DNA of 64,000 nt. It comes from Novosphingobium pokkalii (GTDB taxonomy: Bacteria; Pseudomonadota; Alphaproteobacteria; Sphingomonadales; Sphingomonadaceae). The notes under the pieces were generated by a model. The model did not search any database. It worked only from the letters and a program-made list of their open reading frames with translations, and had not been told where the DNA came from. Below, in pieces: positions 53,534 through 62,994 of the stretch. Numbering within the stretch: position 1 is the first letter of the stretch; every line of letters begins with the position of its first letter. Where the stretch lies: contig NZ_BMZP01000012.1 of assembly GCF_014652855.1 (NCBI RefSeq), positions 62,001 to 126,000 of the forward strand. The letters are read 5' to 3'. Position numbers and translations under genes: made by a program.

Positions 53534-55096
53534 ATGTCCACATCCCTTGCAATGGCAGGCCGCGCGCTGACTGCGCGCGAGCCGGCCGGCCCACTCACCG
53601 GGGGCAAGCTGCTGCTGGCAGCGCTGGCCATCGGCCTGGGCAATTTCCTGGTCGTGCTCGATACCAGCATCGCCAACGTCTCCGTCTCCACCATTTCCGG
53701 CGCGCTGGGCGTTTCTTCCACGCAAGGCACCTGGGTGATCACCTCCTATGCCGTGGCCGAGGCGATCACCGTGCCGCTGACCGGGTGGCTGGCCAATCGG
53801 TTTGGCGTGCAGCGCGTGTTCCTGACCTGCTACCTGGCCTTTGCGGCGCTGTCGGTGTTCTGCGGCCTGTCCGGCTCGCTGGGCATGCTGGTGCTCGGCC
53901 GCGTGCTGCTGGGCTTTGTCGGTGGGCCGATCATGCCGCTTTCGCAGCTTTTGCTGCTGCGCGTGTTCCCGCCGGAAAAGGCCACGCTGGGCACCGTGCT
54001 GTGGGCGATGACCACCCTGGTCGGCCCCATCGCCGGGCCGATCCTGGGCGGCATCATCTGCGACAACATGACGTGGAACGACATCTTCTTCCTGCCGGCG
54101 GCCGTGGCCCTGCTGGGCGGATCGCTGGCATGGTTCATGCTCAAGGGCCAGCCCGACCCGCGCGCGCCAGCCACGATCGACAAGGTGGGCTTTGCCCTGT
54201 TGGTCATCTGGGTCTCGGCATTCCAGATCATGCTCGACGAAGGACGCAATCTCGACTGGTTTGCGGCTGCGGAAATCCGCTGGTTGGCGGTGATTGCCGC
54301 GATCGGTTTTGCCGCATTCCTGATCTGGGAATCCACCGAGGAAAATCCGGTGGTGGACCTGCGGGTGTTTCGCCATCGCGGCTTTACCGCCGCGGCGCTC
54401 ACCTTCGCCGTCGGGTTCGGCGCGTTCTTTGCCAGCATCGTCGTCATCCCGCTGTGGCTGCAACAGAACATGGGGTACACCGCCACCTGGTCAGGTATTT
54501 CCACCGGGTTCATGGGCGTGCTCGCCATCGTCTGCTCGCCACTGGTCGGCGGGGCGGTCAACCGCTTCGACCCGCGCATGATCGTGTCGGTCGGGCTGCT
54601 GGGACTGGGCGCCATCAGCGCCTGGCGCATGGGCTTCAACCAAGATGTCACGTTCTGGCAGATGGCCCTGCCCACCTTGCTCACCGGACCGTTCATGGTC
54701 ATGCTGTTCATTCCCGTTACCGGCATTGCCATGGCCAGCGTGGAGCCTCATGAGCAGGCCAGCGCGGCGGGCCTGTCCAACTTCATGCGCACCATGGGCG
54801 GGGCGATCGGCACCTCGCTGGTGCAGACAAGCTGGACCAACAGCGCGCGGTTCAATCAGGCGGAACTCGCCGGGGCCATGGCCAATGGGCAGCAGGCGAT
54901 CGACAACTTCGTCTCGGGTGGCTTTACCCAGAACGGCGCCACCAGCACGCTGACGAGCATCGTGGAAGGACAGAGCGTGATGCTGGCCACGCTCGACGTG
55001 TTCGGCGCGGTTGCCCTGTGTTTCGGCTTTGCCGCGCTGCTGATCTGGTTGGCGCCAAAGCCGCAAGGCCCGATCGATACCAGCGGCGGCCATTAA
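53534..55096 (+). CDS. emrB: DHA2-family MFS multidrug pump (EmrB type)
   Basis: 520 residues with 14 membrane helices. DHA2 marks are the VVLDTSIANVSVSTISGALG segment (motif D1), WVITSYAVAEAITVPLTGWL, the loop with RFGVQRVFLTCYL (motif A) and GRVLLGFVGGPIMPLSQLLLL followed by a GPIAGPILGG (motif C, antiporter) turn. It exports hydrophobic drugs or aromatic compounds with proton exchange, passing them to EmrA and the outer-membrane channel. Located last in the TetR-controlled operon. A TTG six bases upstream is possible; I keep the ATG at 53534, which follows GGGAAGG. Confidence 0.93.
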   Translation: MSTSLAMAGRALTAREPAGPLTGGKLLLAALAIGLGNFLVVLDTSIANVSVSTISGALGVSSTQGTWVITSYAVAEAITVPLTGWLANRFGVQRVFLTCYLAFAALSVFCGLSGSLGMLVLGRVLLGFVGGPIMPLSQLLLLRVFPPEKATLGTVLWAMTTLVGPIAGPILGGIICDNMTWNDIFFLPAAVALLGGSLAWFMLKGQPDPRAPATIDKVGFALLVIWVSAFQIMLDEGRNLDWFAAAEIRWLAVIAAIGFAAFLIWESTEENPVVDLRVFRHRGFTAAALTFAVGFGAFFASIVVIPLWLQQNMGYTATWSGISTGFMGVLAIVCSPLVGGAVNRFDPRMIVSVGLLGLGAISAWRMGFNQDVTFWQMALPTLLTGPFMVMLFIPVTGIAMASVEPHEQASAAGLSNFMRTMGGAIGTSLVQTSWTNSARFNQAELAGAMANGQQAIDNFVSGGFTQNGATSTLTSIVEGQSVMLATLDVFGAVALCFGFAALLIWLAPKPQGPIDTSGGH

Positions 55097-55273
55097 ATCA
55101 GGCATGGGCCCCTTGCCGCCCATCTTGATGCCGTGATCGATCCGGCTGCGATGGCACCCTTATGAAACATTGGGTTGCACGCGGTGGCCGGGTCGATTTT
55201 ACACCAAGGCATGAAGCCAAAGCGGGGTTCGCGCGTTCAAACCCAGGATAGCAGCCCAGAGCAGGAAAAGCCT

Positions 55274-56983
55274 ATGACCACCGTCGCCGAAGTGATCGTT
55301 CAAACACTCGAAGCGGCGGGGGTCGAGCGCTGCTACGGCATTCCTGGCGACACGCTCAACCACATCACCGATGCCATCCGGACAAGCGGAATCCGCTGGG
55401 TCCACGTCAGGCACGAGGAAGCCGGCGGCTTTGCGGCCGGGGCCGACGCGATGCTGACCGGCAAGCTTGCCGCCTGTGCGGGTTCCTGCGGCCCGGGCAG
55501 CCTGCATTTCATCAACGGCCTGTTCGAATCCCACCGCAATCGCGCTCCGGTCGTGCTGATCGCCAGCCAGATCGTGCGCGACGAACTGGGTTTCGACTTT
55601 CCGCAGGAAGTCGATTTCAAAGCGGTCTATGCCTCGTGCAGTGTGTTCTGCGAGGAAATCCGCACGCCCGCGCAGGCCCGGCGGATGACGGCGATGGCAG
55701 CGCAAGCCGCCCTGGCCAAGCGCGGCGTGGCCGTGCTGATCGTGCCCGCCGACGTGTCGAGCGCGAAAGCCGTGGATGAACCGGAATTTTCTGTACATCA
55801 CGCCACGCCCGTCGTTCGCCCGGCGGACGCGGAACTGGATCGCCTGGCTGCGGCGCTCAACAGCGGCGGGCGGATCGCGATCTACGGCGGATCGGGGTGC
55901 GAGCAGGCGCACGATGCCGTCGTCGCGCTGGCCGACCGGCTGCGCGCGCCGGTGGTGCGGACCTCGCGTGCCAAGGACTTTCTCGAGCACGACAATCCTT
56001 TCGATGTCGGCATGACCGGCATTTTCGGCAGTGAATCCGGCTATCACGCGCTGGTTTCCTGCGACGTGCTGCTGCTGCTGGGCTGCGACTTTGCCTGGCG
56101 GCAGTTCTATCCCGAGAAAGCCACGATCCTCCAGGTCGATCTCGACGGCACCCACCTCGGCCGCCGGCATCCGGTCGATATCGGGGTCGTTGGTGACATC
56201 GCCCCCACCCTCGAGGCCCTGTTGCCACGGCTCACCCCGCGCGACGACAATGCCTTTCTCGACGAATGCCTCGAACACCACCGCAAGGCACAAGCCGCAC
56301 AGGCAAAACACGCCAAGGTCGGCAAGGGTGGCGCAATCCACCCGCAATATCTGACCGAGACCATTTCGCGCCATGCCGCGCCCGACGCGGTGTTCACCGC
56401 AGACGGCGGCTCGCCCATGGTCTGGTCGCTGCGCCACATCGCCGCAACCGGCCGCAACCGCACGGTGGTGAGCCTGACCCATGGCACGATGGCCAATGCC
56501 ATGCCGCAGGCGCTGGGGGCCAAGGCCGCCTTTCCCGATCGGCAGGTCATTGCCCTGTCCGGCGATGGTGGCCTTGCCATGTTGCTGGGAGACCTGTTGA
56601 CCTCCGTGCAGGAAAAGCTGCCGATCAAGGTCGTGGTGTTCAACAACGGCGCGCTCGACTTCGTGGAAATCGAGCAGAAAGTCGAAGGCTTGCTCGACGC
56701 CTATACCGAACTGGTCAATCCCGATTTTGCGCGCGTTGCCGAAGCGATCGGCTTTCGCGGGCGGCGGGTGGAACATGCCGAAGACCTTGATGCTGCTGTC
56801 CAGGCCTGGTTGCAGGAGCCCGGCCCAGCGCTGCTCGACGTGATCACCGACCGTTACGAACTGGTCATGCCGCCGGCGGTCAAGCCCGGGCAAGTCGCGG
56901 GGATGGCGCTCTACTCCGCCAAGGCCGTTCTGGGCGGACGTGGCCGCGATGTGGTCGGGATCATCCGGAACCTCATCGCGTGA
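55274..56983 (+). CDS. poxB: Pyruvate:quinone oxidoreductase / TPP-dependent oxidase
   Basis: 569 residues, close to E. coli PoxB (572). It has the N-terminal PYR domain (VERCYGIPGDTLNHITDAIR with catalytic Glu in HEEAGGFAAGADA), the FAD-binding central domain (VVRTSRAKDFLEHDNPFDVG) and the TPP domain with the GDGG...NN metal motif (ALSGDGGLAML to VVFNNGALDF). The C terminus keeps the MALYSAKAVLGGRGRDVV region that anchors PoxB to the membrane. It converts pyruvate to acetate and CO2, passing electrons to ubiquinone. AGGAAAAG precedes the ATG at 55274. Its GTGA overlap with the next gene couples the two. Acetolactate synthase is less likely because the C-terminal lipid-binding tail is PoxB-like. 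Confidence 0.88.
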   Translation: MTTVAEVIVQTLEAAGVERCYGIPGDTLNHITDAIRTSGIRWVHVRHEEAGGFAAGADAMLTGKLAACAGSCGPGSLHFINGLFESHRNRAPVVLIASQIVRDELGFDFPQEVDFKAVYASCSVFCEEIRTPAQARRMTAMAAQAALAKRGVAVLIVPADVSSAKAVDEPEFSVHHATPVVRPADAELDRLAAALNSGGRIAIYGGSGCEQAHDAVVALADRLRAPVVRTSRAKDFLEHDNPFDVGMTGIFGSESGYHALVSCDVLLLLGCDFAWRQFYPEKATILQVDLDGTHLGRRHPVDIGVVGDIAPTLEALLPRLTPRDDNAFLDECLEHHRKAQAAQAKHAKVGKGGAIHPQYLTETISRHAAPDAVFTADGGSPMVWSLRHIAATGRNRTVVSLTHGTMANAMPQALGAKAAFPDRQVIALSGDGGLAMLLGDLLTSVQEKLPIKVVVFNNGALDFVEIEQKVEGLLDAYTELVNPDFARVAEAIGFRGRRVEHAEDLDAAVQAWLQEPGPALLDVITDRYELVMPPAVKPGQVAGMALYSAKAVLGGRGRDVVGIIRNLIA

Positions 56984-58617
56984 GCGGGCGGCCCACGCTC
57001 GGCCAAGCCCTCTCGCGCGATCATGCGCTATCGCGCAATGTGTTGCTGTTCGTGGCGCTGGCCGGAACCATCGGGTCCATTGCGGCAGGCCTGGACCATC
57101 CCCGCGCGTGGTGGCTGCTGGTGCTGTTCGTGCCCTTGTTGCTGATCACCGTGATCGACCTGGCGCAGACGCACCATTCGCTGCGCCGCAACTATCCGGG
57201 GTCTGCTCGCCTGCGCTGGTTCTTTGAATGGCTGCGCCCGTTCCTGCGCTCCTACATCGTCGAAAGCGATCTCGATGGGCGTCCGTTCAGCCACGACGAG
57301 CGCGCCCTGGTCTATGCCAGGGCCAAGGGCGACGTATCGACCCATCCGTTCGGCACCGAGCTCGACGTCTATTCCGAGGAATACGAGTGGCTGGCCCATT
57401 CGATGGCGCCGACACGCCAGGCCGAGCGCTATACCCGCGTCACGGTCGGCACCGACCAGTGCAGTAAGCCCTACCAAGCTGCGCGGCTCAACATTTCCGC
57501 GATGAGTTTCGGCGCACTCAGTGCGAATGCGATCGAAGCGCTGAACTTGGGCGCAAAGATCGGCGGCTTCTATCATGACACCGGCGAAGGCGGCCTCTCG
57601 CCCTACCATCTCAAGCATGGTGGTGACGTGGTGTGGGAAATCGGTTCGGGCTATTTTGGCTGCCGCGACGCCAAAGGGAATTTCCACCCCGAGCACTTTC
57701 GCGAACGCGCCGGGCACGATGCCGTGGTGATGACCGAGATCAAGCTGAGCCAAGGCGCCAAGCCCGGACATGGCGGCTTGCTTCCCGGTGCCAAGGTCAC
57801 CGCGGAAATCGCCAAGATCCGTGATGTCCCTGAAGGCGAGGATTGTCTCTCGCCGGCCTATCACACCGCCTTTTCGACCCCGCGTGGCCTGCTCGAATTC
57901 GCCGCCCGGATGCGAGATCTATCGGGCGGGAAGCCGGTCGGCATCAAGCTTTGCGTCGGCTATCCGCACGAGCTGTTTGCAGTGGTCAAGGCCATGGTCG
58001 AGACCGAGATATTGCTCGATTTCATCGTCATCGACGGAGCCGAAGGGGGCACCGGCGCCGCCCCGACCGAGCTTTCGGATCGGGTAGGCATGCCGCTGCG
58101 CGAAGGGCTGATGCTGGCGCGCAATGCCCTGGTCGGCGCCAATCTGAAAGGGCGGGTCAAGCTGGCGGCATCGGGCAAGGTCAATTCCGGCGCCGCGATC
58201 GCGATGAATGCGGCACTCGGCGCCGACTGGTGCAACGCCGCACGGCCGTTCATGTTCTCGCTCGGCTGCGTGCAATCGCTGCGCTGCCATACCGATACCT
58301 GCCCAACCGGCATCGCCACCCAATCCTTGGCCCGCCAGCGCGGTCTGGTCGTGCCGGAAAAGGCGGAGCGCGTCGCCCGGTTCCAGAAGGCAACGCTCGA
58401 CGCCTTGCACGACATCGTGGTTGCAGCCGGGCTGAGCACGCCGGATGAATTCACGCCCGACAGCCTGCGGCAGCGGATCAATGCATCGGAGATGCGCTCG
58501 TTCGACGAACTCTATCCCTTCGTCGCGCCGGGCGAATTGCTGGACGGTGCGCGCGATCCTCGCCTGGCCGCCTGGTGGCGCCAGGCCGACCCGGACAGCA
58601 TTGCCAGACGCGCGTGA
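56980..58617 (+). CDS. FMN-binding glutamate-synthase-family protein with N-terminal membrane anchor
   Basis: 545 residues. Two hydrophobic segments lie within the first 60 residues (NVLLFVALAGTIGSIAAGLD, WWLLVLFVPLLLITVIDLA), so it is probably bound to the inner membrane. The rest is the alpha-subunit FMN/3Fe-4S domain of glutamate synthase: NISAMSFGALSANAIEALNL, then GGTGAAPTEL and the cluster cysteines in GCVQSLRCHTDTCPTGIATQ. The glutaminase and NADPH parts of true glutamate synthase are missing. Such stand-alone proteins are poorly understood oxidoreductases. It starts with GTG at 56980, overlapping the poxB stop by four bases, so a shared electron or respiratory role is likely. Confidence 0.85.
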   Translation: MSGRPTLGQALSRDHALSRNVLLFVALAGTIGSIAAGLDHPRAWWLLVLFVPLLLITVIDLAQTHHSLRRNYPGSARLRWFFEWLRPFLRSYIVESDLDGRPFSHDERALVYARAKGDVSTHPFGTELDVYSEEYEWLAHSMAPTRQAERYTRVTVGTDQCSKPYQAARLNISAMSFGALSANAIEALNLGAKIGGFYHDTGEGGLSPYHLKHGGDVVWEIGSGYFGCRDAKGNFHPEHFRERAGHDAVVMTEIKLSQGAKPGHGGLLPGAKVTAEIAKIRDVPEGEDCLSPAYHTAFSTPRGLLEFAARMRDLSGGKPVGIKLCVGYPHELFAVVKAMVETEILLDFIVIDGAEGGTGAAPTELSDRVGMPLREGLMLARNALVGANLKGRVKLAASGKVNSGAAIAMNAALGADWCNAARPFMFSLGCVQSLRCHTDTCPTGIATQSLARQRGLVVPEKAERVARFQKATLDALHDIVVAAGLSTPDEFTPDSLRQRINASEMRSFDELYPFVAPGELLDGARDPRLAAWWRQADPDSIARRA

Positions 58618-59325
58618 TACCGGTCCATCAGCATGGCGTCGTCCTTCTTGTCTCAGTTCAAGGAGGTCGCTTTGCTGGCCCTTTCTTGCAGGAGATGATC
58701 GCAACGGCAACACCGTATTCTGCATGCTTGAGAATGAACGCCGACACTCAAACCAGCGCTGCATGCTGTTCCGTAACGTTTTCGCAAATGGCAAAAGCCA
58801 TGCCCCAGTTCAGTCCGCTGATGTAACCGCCCCCCGGACGGGCATCACGTCTCGACGTTGTCCTTCCACAGCGTGTCGAAGCGCGGCAGCTTCAGCGCTG
58901 CCGACGGTCGCAACCTGGCGTGGGAAGATATCTTGCCCGAATTGGCCCAGGGCGTGAATGTGAGCAAGAGCGCGGCGGCAGACCTGCCCGCAGGCGGCTT
59001 TGGCGGAGCGGGAGTCCGCCTTTCAAATAGATATTACAAATATCTATCAAATACTTATGCCGAAAGCCAAGCTGATCTTCTACCACAGTTTATACCACAA
59101 AATCGCGAGTGACGTCAGTTTTGCGGTTTCTGATGCAGTTTACTGTGCCAATTTGCGCCATGCAATACTATTCTGTGCCGGACCTCAATCAGGGCATCGC
59201 CAAAGTGAAAATGGGTCATAAACTGCCCTCCCCCGTATACCCGCCGATCAGAGGTCGATAGAGAGCCCGCCCCTCGGTGTCGCCACCACGAATGACAACC
59301 TCTCGATCCCGGATCCCTGTTTTCA
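58618..59325. other. Junction region before the accessory island
   Basis: I see no convincing gene. Base composition falls at 59020-59200, where AT-rich sequence replaces the GC-rich background. A perfect dyad lies at 59028-59046. A short frame beginning with TTG at 58858 and running to 59112 has no family resemblance. The change of composition and of gene type after this point makes it the likely left edge of an acquired segment. No tRNA gene or obvious direct-repeat attachment site was found. Confidence 0.5.
59028..59046. promoter_or_regulatory. Perfect AT-rich dyad TAGATATT-ACA-AATATCTA
   Basis: Eight-base arms (59028-59035 and 59039-59046) around ACA. It is the most striking palindrome of the junction region and lies about 280 bases before the recombinase-like gene. 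It could be an operator of an island regulator or a recombination site; sequence alone does not decide. Confidence 0.5.
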
Positions 59326-61293
59326 ATGCCACCTTCCACGGCCGCAATGCGCGGCAAGCGTTCAGCCCAAAAGCCTGCCACTGTCACATCGACCAGCCGC
59401 CCCGGACCAAAGGCAGCGCCGGTTGTCGAATTTCCCGAACCACTGTTCACAGACTGGATCGATCCCGGCACCTTTCATGATGCTCTTGCCCTGCACATGC
59501 AGCGCCATGGCGACAGCTGCTGGCAGTTATGGCGTGGCATCATCCGGCCCGGAGACACATTGAACAGGCACACGATCCAGAACTGGGTCGCGGGCACCCG
59601 CATTCCGCGCACGCTCTCCAGCCTGCAAATGCTGGGCCGTATCGAGCATCGCTATCGCCTGCCAGAAGGGTATTTCCGCGCAATGTTGCCACATCAGACC
59701 CGCGCGCCGGGTGGCCTGAAAATCAAGGGCGTCGCCAGCTCGGAACAGCGCCGCCTTGCTTGGCACTTGCCCGATGATTTCAACCAGCGCCCCTTGAAGG
59801 AACGCAACGACATCCTTGCCTGGGTGCGTGAACACGTCCTGTCGGGCGCCACAGACTACCGCCGTTTTCAGGCGGCCGCGATGAAACAGCGCTACGCCAT
59901 TCGCTTTCCGGCCCTGACTGGCCGCCGATCAACCGGAAACATTATCCCCGATGGCGTCGATCCGGATTTGCTGGTCGCCGCCAGAGATGCTCCGCCCGGC
60001 CTTGCCAAGGAAATGGCTGACCTGGTACGTTTCAAGACTGCCACGCTCACCACCATCGGCTTTCGCCGCAGCGGGGTTTGGAACGAGGAGACCTCGGCCC
60101 AGAAAACTGAGCACTTGGGGCTGATGTTCGGCGCGCTGGCCGCTGCCCCAAAGGGAGAAGTGGCGGGCTTCGGCGTCCCATTGGCCGATCTGAGCTTCGG
60201 GCTGCTGATCTTTCCGACGGTTTGGGACTGGTACGTCCAATGGCGCGAGCGGCGTCGCGGCTTCTACACGGGCTGGGAGGCCGACATGCTGCGCCTGATC
60301 GGTTCGTTGACGCGGCCCGAAACGGGCTGGATCCGTCAGACACCGCGATTGGCGGAGCGGCTTTGCCCGATCCCGAATCTGAATTCAGCAGAGGAGATCG
60401 AGGCTGCGCGGCAGGGCTGGGAAGCCGCCTGCGACACCATCCATACCCATGTGCTTGCCCGCGCACGCGAAATCGAACGCGTTGCGCAGGTCCATCGTGA
60501 TCCCTTCGAACCGATCCTGCCCATCCTCGAGGCCGAGAGCCCGGTCGGCGAATATCGCAAGATCACGGAGGAAATCCTGCGCACCTTGCCCGACGAGCGT
60601 CGCTACCCAAGGCAAGCCGCCGAGGCGATCCGGTCCTTCCTCATGCTGCGTCTGGGGCTGCACCTCGGCCTGCGAAAGAAGAACCTGCGGCAATTGATGG
60701 TCTGTCTGCCCGGCAGACCTCCCCGCACCGAACGCCAGCTGGAAAGTTTGAAACGCGGCGAAATCCGCTGGAGCGATCGCGCCGGTGGCTGGGAGGTGCT
60801 GATCCCCGCCATCGCCTTCAAGAATGCGGATTCCTCGTTTTTCTCTGGAAGGCCTTTCAGGCTTGTGCTGCCCGATCTGGGCGATCTCTATCGGCATCTG
60901 GCGGCCTATATCGAAAGGTATCGCGCGGCCCTGCTGGCTGAAGCCGAAGACCCCGGCACGCTTTTTGTGAAAACCGTGAAGGCCACGAGCCGCGATGCCG
61001 CTTATGACCAGAATACGTTTTACGAAGCTTGGCGCTTGGCCATCCAGCGCTATGGCATCTGGAACCCTTATACCGGCCGGGGCGTGATCAAGGGGCTGTT
61101 GCCCCACGGCCCACACAACATCCGCGATGTGCTGGCCACCCACATCCTGAAACAGACCGGTTCCTACGAACAGGCCAGCTATGCCATTCAGGACACGCCG
61201 GAAATGGTAGCCAAGCACTATGGGCGTTTCTTCCCTCAGGACAAGGCAGCGCTGGCGGCCACCATCCTGAACCAAGTCTGGTTGGCAGCTTGA
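59326..61293 (+). CDS. Large tyrosine-recombinase-like protein with N-terminal helix-turn-helix
   Basis: 655 residues. The C-terminal 220 residues look like a tyrosine recombinase catalytic domain: LGLRKKNLRQLMV holds a probable catalytic arginine (R450), GPHNIRDVLATHIL gives the HxxR pair (H597, R600) and VAKHYGRFF the nucleophile tyrosine (Y632). The second active-site His/Trp just before the tyrosine is not obvious. The N-terminal part includes a helix-turn-helix-like LNRHTIQNWVAGTRIPRTLS (about residues 77-96), similar to XRE regulators. The protein is much longer than phage integrases (350-450), with an unassigned middle. The ATG at 59326 has only a weak binding site; 59347 is an alternative. 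It converges with the GIY-YIG gene, one base apart. Confidence 0.75.
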   Translation: MPPSTAAMRGKRSAQKPATVTSTSRPGPKAAPVVEFPEPLFTDWIDPGTFHDALALHMQRHGDSCWQLWRGIIRPGDTLNRHTIQNWVAGTRIPRTLSSLQMLGRIEHRYRLPEGYFRAMLPHQTRAPGGLKIKGVASSEQRRLAWHLPDDFNQRPLKERNDILAWVREHVLSGATDYRRFQAAAMKQRYAIRFPALTGRRSTGNIIPDGVDPDLLVAARDAPPGLAKEMADLVRFKTATLTTIGFRRSGVWNEETSAQKTEHLGLMFGALAAAPKGEVAGFGVPLADLSFGLLIFPTVWDWYVQWRERRRGFYTGWEADMLRLIGSLTRPETGWIRQTPRLAERLCPIPNLNSAEEIEAARQGWEAACDTIHTHVLARAREIERVAQVHRDPFEPILPILEAESPVGEYRKITEEILRTLPDERRYPRQAAEAIRSFLMLRLGLHLGLRKKNLRQLMVCLPGRPPRTERQLESLKRGEIRWSDRAGGWEVLIPAIAFKNADSSFFSGRPFRLVLPDLGDLYRHLAAYIERYRAALLAEAEDPGTLFVKTVKATSRDAAYDQNTFYEAWRLAIQRYGIWNPYTGRGVIKGLLPHGPHNIRDVLATHILKQTGSYEQASYAIQDTPEMVAKHYGRFFPQDKAALAATILNQVWLAA

Positions 61294-61294
61294 A

Positions 61295-62008
61295 TTACGC
61301 CGCTCGACAGGATGGCGTTACAGCGCCCCCGAACGGCCACGGCGCCCATGGTGGCACGATCTCTGCGGCACTCGTCACGATGTCATGCTGCACCAAGATG
61401 CCGCAACGTGGGCAATGCCGAGTTGCCTTTCGCACAGTATGGAATGAGGCCGCTTCACCAAATCTGGGTATGAGATCTACGGAGGCGAAGGCTGCCGACC
61501 AGCATTTCTTCCTGCACCGCACCGACAGGAAGACACCTGCCTCCGCGCCCTCAGTCAAGGTAAGATTGCGCAAGCGCACCTGCTGGCGGCGGGCGATATC
61601 GTGCACGGGCAAGTGCTGCGCCTGCTCGGGCCATTGATTGCACAGCTTCGCACCCCCGCGCAGCAGACGTTGGGCCCATACTGTTTCAGCCAGCAAGGCC
61701 GCCGCTCGCGTCTGATGCACCTCCAGCACCCGGAAAATCGGCACCTGCCCCGCTGCGATAATTTCCGCCATGCGCGCATAGACGTTGGTCGGCGGATTGC
61801 CCGGCGCCAAGGCCTGCCGTACATGGCTGGCAATCCGCTTGGCAATATTCGCTGTCTGGCCAACATAGATCGGCGCGCCAGGCAGGATGCCATCGAGATC
61901 AACCTCGCGGGGATCAAGGATCATGTAGTTCACATAGGCGGCATCAGGCACCAGTTCCGCAGTATGCGCCGCCATCGCCCTGACCCGCGCGTTCAAATCC
62001 CCAATCAT
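61295..62008 (-). CDS. GIY-YIG nuclease-domain protein
   Basis: 237 residues. The GIY-YIG core at about residues 22-110 shows VNYMILDPREVD, PIYVGQTANIAKRIASHVRQ and ARMAEIIAAGQVPIFRVLEV, with the catalytic arginine in KRI. This metal-dependent fold cuts DNA in homing and restriction enzymes and repair nucleases. The C-terminal half has a CPRCG pair and CRKKC that may bind zinc. The ATG at 62006-62008 has AAGGA at 8 bases and is preferred over an ATG at 62029. It is divergent from the HNH gene, so the pair flanks a 167-base control region. Confidence 0.75.
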   Translation of the reverse strand: MIGDLNARVRAMAAHTAELVPDAAYVNYMILDPREVDLDGILPGAPIYVGQTANIAKRIASHVRQALAPGNPPTNVYARMAEIIAAGQVPIFRVLEVHQTRAAALLAETVWAQRLLRGGAKLCNQWPEQAQHLPVHDIARRQQVRLRNLTLTEGAEAGVFLSVRCRKKCWSAAFASVDLIPRFGEAASFHTVRKATRHCPRCGILVQHDIVTSAAEIVPPWAPWPFGGAVTPSCRAA

Positions 62009-62175
62009 TGCAGTGTCCTTTCCGAGCATGTCCAATCTCGAAAAGCACCCGCCCCCTTCGCCTTTACCCGGAAACTCTGCCGCATCTCAGGCATACGGCC
62101 ATCTACAGCCGCGTGCCGATAGCCATCCGAGTTCAAGATCTTGCGGTCGACCAACAACTGGCGCAAAATGCCACG

Positions 62176-62991
62176 ATGTTAGGTGAGACCAGTCTTAGGC
62201 GCAGATGGACAGAAGATGAGACGATCCTCGCGCTCTACCTCTATTTCCAACTACCCTACGGGAAATTGCATTCAGGAAATCCAGAAATTCGGGAACTTGC
62301 GGAGGTGCTCGACCGCCCCAGCAATTCGATAAAGATGAAGCTGTGTAACTTCGCCAGCCTCGACCCCAAGATCACCGACAGCGGGCGCAAAGGGCTAGCC
62401 GGCGCATCCAGGCAGGACAGGGATATCTATGCGGAGTTCGGCCACAAATGGTCTGCGCTGGTCGCACGCGCCGAGGCGCTGTGGGCTTTGCGCGTCACCT
62501 CTTCGCAGAATAAGGCGAACGCCCCTGTGCCCGAGATGAAGGCGAACGAGTTTCTTTTCGAACCCTATCAAGGTGCATCGACCACTCAAGCTTGGGTTAA
62601 CCAACGCGTTGGCCAAAACTTTTTCCGGCGTGCCGTGCTGGCCAATTACGAGGATCGTTGCTGCATCACCGGCATTGCCGAACCTCGCCTACTGGTGGCA
62701 AGCCACATAAAGCCTTGGGGCAAGGACGCCGAAAACCGCCACAATCCGGCAAATGGCCTCTTGCTGTCGGCCACGCTCGACGGAGCGTTTGACCGCGGCC
62801 TGATTACCGTGGCGAAGAATAGGAGAGTCTTGGTGTCGCGTTACTTACGGGAAAGCTCGAGCCAGCCGACCCGCGACTATTTTGGGCAATTCGAGGGGGT
62901 GACATTGCGCCCCGCGTTGCGCTTCGATCCAGAGCCGCAGTTCCTAGATTGGCACAACGAAAACTGCTTTATCGACGCCTTGGCTAGGTAA
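62176..62991 (+). CDS. HNH endonuclease, restriction-type
   Basis: 271 residues. The C-terminal HNH region reads RCCITGIAEPRLLVASHIKP, then NPANGLLLSATLDGAFDRGL, the HNH_2 pattern used by many stand-alone restriction-like nucleases. The N-terminal part (WTEDETILALYLYFQLPYGK, ELAEVLDRPSNSIKMKLCNF) looks like a small DNA-binding helical domain. Codon and base use are more AT-rich than the rest of the window. The ATG at 62176 is the best start by content but has a poor binding site. It converges with hipA, three bases apart. A host-defence role is suggested by the neighbours, but no methylase is present. Confidence 0.82.
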   Translation: MLGETSLRRRWTEDETILALYLYFQLPYGKLHSGNPEIRELAEVLDRPSNSIKMKLCNFASLDPKITDSGRKGLAGASRQDRDIYAEFGHKWSALVARAEALWALRVTSSQNKANAPVPEMKANEFLFEPYQGASTTQAWVNQRVGQNFFRRAVLANYEDRCCITGIAEPRLLVASHIKPWGKDAENRHNPANGLLLSATLDGAFDRGLITVAKNRRVLVSRYLRESSSQPTRDYFGQFEGVTLRPALRFDPEPQFLDWHNENCFIDALAR

Positions 62992-62994
62992 CAG

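Noticed and set aside
58858..59112. 84-residue frame starting with TTG in the junction region
   Set aside because: No ribosome binding site, no recognisable family, and it runs through an abrupt change of base composition and across the dyad at 59028.
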